Program-made: the position numbers and the translations under genes
Notes under the pieces: generated by a model
The model's input: only the letters and a program-made list of their open reading frames with translations
Told to the model about the DNA's origin: nothing
Database searches by the model: none
DNA from: Actinomadura nitritigenes
GTDB lineage: Bacteria > Actinomycetota > Actinomycetes > Streptosporangiales > Streptosporangiaceae
Length of the DNA stretch: 64,000 bases
Assembly (NCBI RefSeq): GCF_017573545.1
Contig: NZ_JAGEOK010000030.1
Location: forward strand, 1 to 64,000
Direction: 5' to 3'
Part shown: positions 57,816 to 64,000 of the stretch, one piece after another
How the letters are laid out: every line of letters begins with the position of its first letter
How positions within the stretch are numbered: the stretch's first letter is position 1

Positions 57816-58085
57816 ATGAAGTCAGCTCAGTGTTCAGGGGGCGGGGGCCCCATTCCTACTGCCGCACCGGCACGTACGGAGCTGCCTGAGCCGAAGCTCG
57901 AGGAGGGGACGTTGGAGTTTGCCGAAGATCCACTTGATCGTGCCGCCTTCGTTCGCGGCACTCAGGCTCGCCGGGCGCTGAGGGGCGCCGCTCGGCGTGC
58001 GGCGAGGGGCCGCGCCGCCGCCGGCAGCACGGCCGGCGCCACCCGCCGGTCCGCTCCGGCGGGAAGCCGAGGATCTGCCGGCTGA
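57816..58085 (+). CDS. Small basic protein, coupled to the next gene
   Basis: The 89-residue protein has an N-terminal part rich in Gly and Pro (MKSAQCSGGGGPIPTAAPAR), an acidic middle (EPKLEEGTLEFAEDPLD) and a very basic C-terminus (RRALRGAARRAARGRAA). Its TGA overlaps the ATG of the next gene as TGATG, the main reason to call it real. No family is recognised. Confidence 0.5.
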   Translation: MKSAQCSGGGGPIPTAAPARTELPEPKLEEGTLEFAEDPLDRAAFVRGTQARRALRGAARRAARGRAAAGSTAGATRRSAPAGSRGSAG

Positions 58086-58816
58086 TGCACCCTCAGTTCG
58101 TACATGCCCGGGTGGAGTCCCCTCCCCGCGGCGTCCAGGACCTGACCGTCGACGACGCCGCCGACCGCGACTCCCTCGTCGCGGCGGGCCAGGCCCTCAC
58201 CTGGCGGGCGCGGTTCACCGCCGGTTCCCGCACCGCGATACCGCTGTCGGAGACGTGCGCGGTCGTCGTCGAGAGCGAGGAGCCGGCACCGGAGGGCTGG
58301 AACGACAGATTCGTCCGCGGCCTCGCCCACCGCCTGGCGGGCGAGCTCACCATCGCCACCTTCGGCGCCGGGGAGCGGCCCGCCCCCGTCTCGAGGGAGG
58401 ACGCCGACTGCGTGGAGTTGCTCGGCTCCGCCATCGACGGGCTCGGCCGGCTGCTGGCCGACCTGGAGGACGCCCAGACGCCCGAGGAGACCGCGGAACG
58501 GATGGTGGCCGACACCGCCGGCACCCACCTGGCGCTCCTCGGCGTGGTCGCCGACCAACGGGTCGCCGTGCGGCAGGAGGCCGGGTTCACCGTCCACAGC
58601 GTGCGCTCCGTCGCGGCGGGGGCGACCCGCGCCGATCTCGAGCGGGCGCGGTCCCGCGTCGGGCTGCCCTGGCCGTCCCAGGCGGGCACGAGCGTCGGTG
58701 AGGAGCTCGGGCTGGCCCGGTGGTGCACCGCGATGCAGGTGCGCGGCCACCAGATGTGGAGCAGCCTCCAGGACGACGACGCGCTCGTCACCGACCTGTG
58801 GCTCCGCGATCCCTAG
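58085..58816 (+). CDS. Unknown protein ending in the IS target site
   Basis: The 243-residue soluble protein is of no family I recognise. It has LTWRARFTAGSRTAIPLSETCAVVVESEEPAP, then a helical part (CVELLGSAIDGLGRLLADLEDAQ) and a C-terminal RWCTAMQVRGHQMWSSLQDDD. Its stop TAG is contributed by the CTAG at which the IS5-type element sits. It overlaps the small gene upstream. Before the IS inserted, it was convergent with the OmpR-type regulator gene, with stops overlapping in the same CTAG. Confidence 0.7.
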   Translation: MHPQFVHARVESPPRGVQDLTVDDAADRDSLVAAGQALTWRARFTAGSRTAIPLSETCAVVVESEEPAPEGWNDRFVRGLAHRLAGELTIATFGAGERPAPVSREDADCVELLGSAIDGLGRLLADLEDAQTPEETAERMVADTAGTHLALLGVVADQRVAVRQEAGFTVHSVRSVAAGATRADLERARSRVGLPWPSQAGTSVGEELGLARWCTAMQVRGHQMWSSLQDDDALVTDLWLRDP

Positions 58817-58855
58817 GGCCTGTTTTGCGGATCTGGATCTTTGGGTTGTGGCTGG

Positions 58856-59739
58856 ATGGTGGCCATGGTGCGGCGACACGAGTTGACCGATGCGGCTTGG
58901 GCGCGGATCGAGCCGTTGCTGCCGGTCGCGTCCGGGCCTGGTGGGCGGTGGCGTGACCACCGGCAGGTGATCAATGGGATCTTGTGGAAGATCCGGACCG
59001 GCGCGGACTGGCGGGACGTGCCCGAACGCTATGGGCCGTGGCAGACGCTCTACCAGCGGTTCCGCCGCTGGAGTAGGGACGGGACCTGGGACCGGCTATT
59101 GGCCCACGTCCAGGTGCACGACGATGCGGTCGGGGTGGTGGACTGGTCGGTGGTGTGCGTGGACTCCACCATCGTGCGGGCCCACCAGCACGCCGCCGGC
59201 GCCCGCAAAAGGGGGAACAGTCGGGGACGAACCCGGCATCACAGCAGGCGCTCGGGCGGTCCCGCGGCGGATTGACCAGCAAGATCCACCTGGCCTGCGA
59301 CGGCCGTGGCCTGCCGCTGGCGTTCACCGTGACCGCCGGCAACATCAACGACTGCACCCGGCTGATCGAGGTCGTCGAAGCCATCGCGATCCGGCGCGCC
59401 GGGCCGGGCCGTCCGCGGACCCGGCCCGGGCACCTGATCGCCGACAAGGGCTACTCCACTCGCATCATCCGCGACTATCTGCGGCGCCGGCGCATCCCGC
59501 ACACCATCCCCGAACGCAGCGATCAGGTGGCCGCCCGGGCACGGCGGGGCCATCGCCGCTGCGGATTCGACCGTGACCGCTACCGGCGCCGCAATGTCGT
59601 CGAACGCTGCTTCAACCAGCTCAAACGCTTCCGCGGCCTGGCCACCCGCTACGAGAAGCTCGCCGCCCACTACCGCGCCGTCGTCACCATCGCCAGCCTC
59701 GTCCTCTGGCTCAACCACGATCCACAAAACAGGCCCTAG
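58856..59739 (+). CDS. IS5-family transposase made by -1 frameshift (orfA/orfB)
   Basis: OrfA (58856-59275) carries the HTH-like part (ELTDAAWARIEPLLP) and first catalytic Asp (VVCVDSTIV). OrfB, the -1 frame up to 59739, carries the second Asp (IADKGYST) and the Glu in RRRNVVERCFNQLKRF. The frames meet at AAAAGGGGG (59207-59215), a standard slippery run, so a fusion of about 293 residues with a full DDE set is expected. OrfB's stop TAG lies in the flanking CTAG, outside the 17-bp inverted repeat. Confidence 0.9.
59207..59215 (+). promoter_or_regulatory. Programmed -1 frameshift site AAAAGGGGG
   Basis: A4G5 run at the junction of orfA and orfB. Slipping one base back changes the AGG-GGG pair to AAG-GGG and continues in the orfB frame. 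Typical of IS5-type elements. Confidence 0.8.
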
Positions 59740-60425
59740 CGCGCTCCGGGGACGAGGTACCCGTACCCCGTCTGGGTGACGATCAGGCCGTCGCCGAGTT
59801 TGCGGCGCAGCCGGGAGATGTGCTCGGCGAGCGTCCGGGAGACGCCCCGGCTGGTTCCCCACACATCGAGCATCAGCTCCTCCTTGGAGACCGCCCGCCC
59901 GCGGTTGGCGGCCAGGAACTCCAGGATGGAGTACTCCAGGGGAGCCAGCCGCACCACCTCCCCGTTCTTGAAGACCTGCCGGGCGGCGAAATCGATCACG
60001 ATGGGAGGGATCTCCAGGAGGTGGTCGTCCGCCTCGTCGTCGCGCTGGACGCCGGCCGTCCCCTGGGTGCGCCGCAGGACCGCCTCGATCCTGGCGAGCA
60101 GCACCTCCGGGTTGAACGGCTTGGTGATGTAATCGTCGCCGCCGAGCCGTAGCCCGAGCGTCTGGTCGTGGACCTCGGTCCGCACCGTCAGCAGGATGAC
60201 CGGGACGTCGTTCCCCTCCTGGCGCATCTCGAGGATCAGCGACAGGCCGTTGACGTCCGGCAGGTTGACGTCCAGCAGCGTGATGTCGACGTTCCCGCGA
60301 CGGAGTGCTTGCCGGGCGAGTTCTCCGGTGGGGACGGCCTCGACCCGGTGGTGATGCTTGCGCAGGAGGGTGGAGACCACCTTCACCAGGCGGGGATCGT
60401 CGTCTACAACCAATATCCGCGCCAT
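59736..60425 (-). CDS. OmpR-type response regulator
   Basis: The 229-residue regulator has a receiver domain (ARILVVDDDPRLVKV, phospho-Asp in LLDVNLPD at residue 52-53, T/S in ILLTVR, K in YITKPFN) and an OmpR-type winged helix (EVVRLAPLEYSILEFLAANRGR, RTLAEHISRLRRKLGD, VTQTGYGYLV). Its stop, read on the minus strand, is TAG within the CTAG at the right edge of the IS. It lies near a receiver-only gene and a histidine kinase, but the kinase is on the same strand 600 bases upstream beyond the receiver gene, so pairing is likely but not certain. Confidence 0.93.
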   Translation of the reverse strand: MARILVVDDDPRLVKVVSTLLRKHHHRVEAVPTGELARQALRRGNVDITLLDVNLPDVNGLSLILEMRQEGNDVPVILLTVRTEVHDQTLGLRLGGDDYITKPFNPEVLLARIEAVLRRTQGTAGVQRDDEADDHLLEIPPIVIDFAARQVFKNGEVVRLAPLEYSILEFLAANRGRAVSKEELMLDVWGTSRGVSRTLAEHISRLRRKLGDGLIVTQTGYGYLVPGAR

Positions 60426-60645
60426 ACCTCATCGTATCCGGATAGAAGGGTTGGTCAGGGAAGAATGGAGTGGGAAGCGGACGGCGAGCACCGCCACGGG
60501 CGCAATCCGGCCCGCCCCTCCACCACCAGGGGAACTCCGTACGGAGGCGGGTACCGTCCCGCCTGACTCATTTCCGTCCGAGCACTGCGTGACCGCGCTG
60601 ATACGCTCACTCGCGGCCATCTCGGAAATCGAACGGAGGCAAGGT

Positions 60646-61041
60646 GTGCGGGTGCTCATCATTGAGGACTCCGGGGTCGGGCAGTTGCTCCGTACGATCG
60701 TGAAACGCGACGGTCACGAACCGGTTCTCGCGGGGACGGGAAAGGATGGCTGGCGCCTGCTCATGGACCGGGACCGCCCCCCGGACCTGCTGATCCTCGA
60801 CCGGATGCTTCCCGACATGGACGGTGCCGAGGTCCTGACCCGGCTTCGGGAACACGCCCCCACCGTCGGCCTTCCGGTTCTCGTCCTCACCGCGGCTGCT
60901 CGCTCCTCACTTCATCTGGACGACGGCGCGCTGACCCGCGTCCTCGCCAAGCCCTTCGATCTCGCCGAGTTGCGCGGCGTGCTCGCCGATCTGGCATCGG
61001 TCGACGCTCACCTTCACGGCGGCGCCCGTCTCACTCCGTAG
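60646..61041 (+). CDS. Single-domain response regulator (receiver only)
   Basis: The 131-residue protein is a receiver: VRVLIIEDSGVGQLLRTIV, phospho-Asp in LLILDRMLPDMDG, T in VLVLTAAARS, K in LAKPFDLAEL. No output domain is present. GTG at 60646 has GGAGG upstream. Its last 11 bases overlap the end of the convergent histidine kinase gene. It probably acts as a phosphate sink or relay for that kinase. Confidence 0.9.
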   Translation: MRVLIIEDSGVGQLLRTIVKRDGHEPVLAGTGKDGWRLLMDRDRPPDLLILDRMLPDMDGAEVLTRLREHAPTVGLPVLVLTAAARSSLHLDDGALTRVLAKPFDLAELRGVLADLASVDAHLHGGARLTP

Positions 61042-63076
61042 AGCCGGTCTGCGGTTCATCGTCCTGATCTTGGTCGGTCGGCGCAAGGGGAAGCCGGAGT
61101 TCGACCTTGAGCCCGCCCGACGGCGCGTCGCCCAGGTCGATCCGCCCGCGCATCGAGGTCATGAGGAGGTCGGCGATGTGGAGGCCGAGCCCCGAGCCCG
61201 GAAGGTCCTGCGTGGAGGGCGACCGGTAGTAGGGCTTGAGCGCTGCGAGGAGCTCCCCGGCGGGGATGCCGGGCCCCTCGTCGCAGACCGTGAGCACCCC
61301 GTGTCCCGCCTCCCGCCGCGTCTCCACCGTCAGCTTGCCCTCCGGAGCGTACTTCTCCGCGTTGCGGAGGACGAGCACCAGGCACTGCCGCAGCCGGACG
61401 GGATCGCCGCGCACGGTGATCCGCGACGGCGTGCAGACCACCGTGCGGGAGGCCACGGAGGGCGCGCTCTGCAGCGACCGCCGCAGCAGGCTCGAGATCT
61501 CGATGTCCTCCTCGACCGCGACGGGCCAGGCGGAGGGGTCGCCGTCGATGACGAGCATCAGGTCGGCGATGACGTGCTGCATCACCTCCACCGAGTCGAG
61601 GATCGCGCCGATCGACTCGGTGTCCTCCTGGTTCTCGACGGCGGTCTCCAGCAGCTGCGCGTGCCCGCGGATCGTGGTGAGCGGGCCGTGCAGCTCGTGG
61701 TGCACCGAGGCCAGCAGCAGGTGCCGCATCTGGTCGAGCTGCTGCCTCGCCGACTTGTCCACGAACACGGCCGTGAGCAGCTCGGACGCTCCGGGGCCGG
61801 AAGCGGCCGAGCACGAGACCTCCACCCACAGATGGCGCCCGTCCCGGGTGTTCAGCCGCGGCGTTCCGGTCAGCCCGTCGGTGAGCTCGATCGGGGCTCC
61901 GTTGGAGCAGACCAGGCTGAAGAGGTCCTCGCTCCGGCGGCCGAGCGCCTCGTCCGCCGGGATGCTCGTCAGCGCCGCCATCGCGGAGTTCCACACCTCG
62001 ACCCGGCCGGAGGCGCCGAGCACGAGGATCGCGACGTCCGAATGGTCGATGGCCGCGCTGAGCCGGGCCCGCTCGACCTCGAGCTCGTGGGCCGCCCAGG
62101 TGTTGGCCCAGTAGGCGCCGAGCGCCCGGGCCGTCCCCCTGATCGCTCCGCCCAGGACCCCGGACAGCACCCAGAAGCTCAGGTACAGGCCGGTGAGCCG
62201 CGTCCACCCCATGAGCAGGTAGCCGGCGACGCGCCCCCCGGGGGCCTCCAGCGGGAAGTGCACGCCGGCGCGCCATCCGTCGGGCAGGGCGTCCTCGTCG
62301 ACGAGGTACGGCTGCGGCCGCGGCGGGAGCCGTTCGAGCCAGGCCAGCTCCTCCGGCCGCCGGTGGTAGCGGGTGATGCCCTCGGCGGAGGCTTTGATCC
62401 ATATGTCCCCTGCGGGGAGGGAGGTGTGCAGCCAGAGCACCCCGGATCTCGTGATCTTGCGTAGATCGCCCACGAAGGAGGCCAGGTCCGCCGCCTCCGC
62501 ATGCCGGTGGGCCATGACGTAGGGCAACTGCAGCAGCCGCTCGGCCGTGCTGAGCGCCGTCTCCCGGGTCCTCAGGACACGGGTGTCGAAATAGTAGACG
62601 GCGGCCGGGAACACGGCGAGGACCGCCCAGGCGACGTCCCCGGTCCGCACGGCCCTGAGGACGAGGAAGGCGAAACCGGCGGTGCACGCCGCCTCCATCA
62701 GGTCCTCCGCGATCAGCGGAGCGTGCACGGACCGCCTCATGATCGCGACGATCAGCAGTGCGGCCACCAGGAGCAGGACCATCTGCGTCACGCTCGGCGT
62801 CCGGCTGGGCAGCCCCGCGGGGCGCGCCGTCACCAGGCCGGTGACGGCCAGCGTGAGCAGGGTCTCGATCGCGTCCAGCGCGATCCTCCACCGCCTCGTG
62901 CGCAGCAGCACGGCCTCGCCGAGCAGGACGGCCGCGGCGCCCGCCGGTGCCACCAGCCAGTACGGGACGAGGCAGTAGCCCAGGGGGGCCATGAAGGCCA
63001 CGAGGGACGTGGTCGCCGAGGGCGGCCGGGAGAACCAGACCGCGGTTCGGCCGGAGGCCAGCCGGGAGAGCCTCAT
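61031..63076 (-). CDS. Sensor histidine kinase with multi-pass N-terminus and PAS domain
   Basis: The 681-residue kinase has about six N-terminal membrane helices (APLGYCLVPYWLVAPAG, VLLLVAALLIVAIM, AVLAVFPAAVYYF), a GAF-like region, a PAS domain (LSAAIDHSDVAILVLGASGRVEVWNS), HisKA with phospho-His in SVHHELHGPLTTIRGHAQ, and HATPase with N box VLRNAEKYAPEG, G1 CDEGPGIP and G2 GSGLGLHIA. It would sense an unknown membrane or cytosolic signal. Candidate partners are the OmpR-type regulator at 59736 and the receiver at 60646. Confidence 0.92.
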   Translation of the reverse strand: MRLSRLASGRTAVWFSRPPSATTSLVAFMAPLGYCLVPYWLVAPAGAAAVLLGEAVLLRTRRWRIALDAIETLLTLAVTGLVTARPAGLPSRTPSVTQMVLLLVAALLIVAIMRRSVHAPLIAEDLMEAACTAGFAFLVLRAVRTGDVAWAVLAVFPAAVYYFDTRVLRTRETALSTAERLLQLPYVMAHRHAEAADLASFVGDLRKITRSGVLWLHTSLPAGDIWIKASAEGITRYHRRPEELAWLERLPPRPQPYLVDEDALPDGWRAGVHFPLEAPGGRVAGYLLMGWTRLTGLYLSFWVLSGVLGGAIRGTARALGAYWANTWAAHELEVERARLSAAIDHSDVAILVLGASGRVEVWNSAMAALTSIPADEALGRRSEDLFSLVCSNGAPIELTDGLTGTPRLNTRDGRHLWVEVSCSAASGPGASELLTAVFVDKSARQQLDQMRHLLLASVHHELHGPLTTIRGHAQLLETAVENQEDTESIGAILDSVEVMQHVIADLMLVIDGDPSAWPVAVEEDIEISSLLRRSLQSAPSVASRTVVCTPSRITVRGDPVRLRQCLVLVLRNAEKYAPEGKLTVETRREAGHGVLTVCDEGPGIPAGELLAALKPYYRSPSTQDLPGSGLGLHIADLLMTSMRGRIDLGDAPSGGLKVELRLPLAPTDQDQDDEPQTGSTE

Positions 63077-64000
63077 GCCGCCCTCGTCCCGGGGGACGCG
63101 TCCCGAGCCCGGCGGCGGGAAGCGGCGGCGCCGGCGGCCGCGGGCGCCGGGCGGGCCCGCGCGGCCATTCCCTCAACTCCGGAAAAGAGGCGTCCGCCGG
63201 GGTGCGCAGACGACCTGCCGGCACGCCTATTCCCGATCAAAATCCTGCTCCTTCATTCGTCGATCCATTCGTGCGGGCGAACAGACGTACGCCTGAGAGC
63301 GCTTTGGAGTGGTGGCTGAGTTGAGCATGGCATCCAGGAACGTTGCTGGCCGTCTTCGCTGCAGTGATCGAGTCGAGGTCGGACGAGGCTTTCTGATGCG
63401 TCGCTACAGACGACCGTCCGCTCACTGCCCGGCGCTGCAACAGGTCGGTTCCACATGATGGGCGGTCGTCTCACTCCATGAGACGATCGGTGGTGCGGGC
63501 GGCACGCGGTGCGCCGCCTTCTCAGACCGGGCCGCCGCGCCATGCGGTGCCTGAGGCCCTCAGGCCGGCCGCCCCGGCGGCGCGGTGGACATGCGGAGTC
63601 TCGTCGGAGCGCGGCGGCGGCAGGGCGGTCGTGCCGCGGGGAGCCGCGGGGCGGAGGGCGTCGACGGTGCGGTTCGAGGATGGTCGGCGGCGGTGGGCGG
63701 TCGGGAAGGTCATGCGGTCACCGTGTGGGGAGAAGGAAAACGGTTCGAGTGGCTGGTGGAATGGTGGGATGCGGCGGGCTTGAATCGGAGTGGCGGTGCG
63801 GGCCGTTGCAAATCATCGAGGCCGCATAATGGAACGATGCAAAAGGCCGGTGGAGCGGCACTGGTTTTCACTGGTACGGCCACCGCGCCCGTTCGCCGGA
63901 GCCGTCTCGCCGAAGGAGGCGACGGCGGCGACCAAGCGCTCGTCTCGAGCCCGCCTCGTCACAGGCGGGCCGGTGCGGAGTCCCCCAACCGGTTATTGTC
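63077..64000. other. Gene-poor end of the window
   Basis: No convincing gene in 924 bases; GC falls around 63170-63270 and 63380-63470. Several short frames on both strands lack ribosome sites. A plus-strand frame starting ATG at 63837 remains open to the edge (MQKAGGAALVFTGTATAPVR...) but shows no recognisable protein. Confidence 0.4.

Larger units (their letters stand above)
58813..59739 (+). mobile_element. Complete IS5-family insertion sequence flanked by CTAG
   Basis: Inverted repeats GGCCTGTTTTGCGGATC (58817-58833) and GATCCACAAAACAGGCC (59719-59735) match at 16 of 17 positions. Both ends are flanked by CTAG (58813-58816, 59736-59739), which fits the 4-base YTAR target duplication of IS5-type elements; as CTAG is a palindrome it cannot be told from a longer inverted repeat. 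The body is 919 bases with two overlapping transposase frames. It appears intact. Confidence 0.9.

Noticed and set aside
63837-64000. Start of a gene running off the right edge
   Set aside because: No ribosome site, no recognisable protein, and the CATAAT nearby has no partner at a proper spacing.

Overview
The window is high-GC DNA from an actinomycete. A WhiB-like protein, an ECF41 (SigJ-like) sigma factor, DrrA/DrrB-type transporters, a Ser/Thr kinase with an extracellular domain, a MoxR/DUF58/transglutaminase-like operon and many GTG starts all point to a filamentous member. The gene mix resembles Streptosporangiales/Thermomonosporaceae, but the sequence alone does not fix the genus. I see no tRNA, rRNA or CRISPR array.

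Layout. 1-227: tail of an IS5-type transposase cut by the window edge. 280-3.6 kb: small secreted protein, MTHFR-like protein, AraC regulator and divergent quinone-reductase-like MDR. 3.65-8.8 kb: aromatic meta-cleavage locus with an SDR and a TetR regulator on the minus strand, and a divergent operon of FAD monooxygenase, extradiol dioxygenase and C-C hydrolase. 8.9-12.4 kb: two-domain HTH regulator divergent from a DUF4097 protein and a DrrAB-type ABC exporter, with strong inverted repeats between them. 12.7-16.1 kb: HxlR, SRPBCC protein, broken FMN reductase, WhiB-like protein and LtrA. 16.2-24.2 kb: a stress-type region in which three promoters share TGTCACA/GGTCACA-N16-TGTC; they drive an NmrA-like oxidoreductase, an ECF41 sigma factor and a sigma-like protein lacking region 4, the last followed by an OsmC/Ohr peroxidase. 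Between them lie a cupin, an acidic peptide, a ferritin-like/CDGSH fusion and two hydrolases. 24.3-31.5 kb: Ser/Thr kinase, methyltransferase, TPR protein, secreted protein, DoxX, HisC-like aminotransferase and an unknown protein.

31.7-37.9 kb: beta-propeller-like surface protein, MoxR ATPase, DUF58 protein and a TgpA-like membrane protein that has lost its catalytic Cys and His. It meets a minus-strand operon (45.06 to 37.9 kb) of VirB1-like lytic transglycosylase, lipoprotein, VirD4/TraG-like protein and two unknowns. Divergent from that is a plus-strand operon (45.4-54.7 kb): P-loop-like protein, two VirB2-like proteins, VirB6-like protein, SCO6880-type protein, VirB4-type ATPase and a VirB11/TadA-like protein without a P-loop. 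Together they look like a single-membrane type IV secretion-like machine with no relaxase or integrase. The VirB4 protein appears to be its only intact secretion ATPase: the VirD4-like protein has NQ where the Walker B DE should be, and the VirB11-like protein has no Walker A. This is the most unusual part of the window.

54.9-64 kb: small unknown protein, sigma-70 family factor, a 1.3 kb gene-poor stretch, two coupled unknown genes, an IS5-family element inserted in the CTAG that held the stop codons of two convergent genes, an OmpR-type regulator, a receiver-only protein, a PAS-containing histidine kinase and a gene-poor end.
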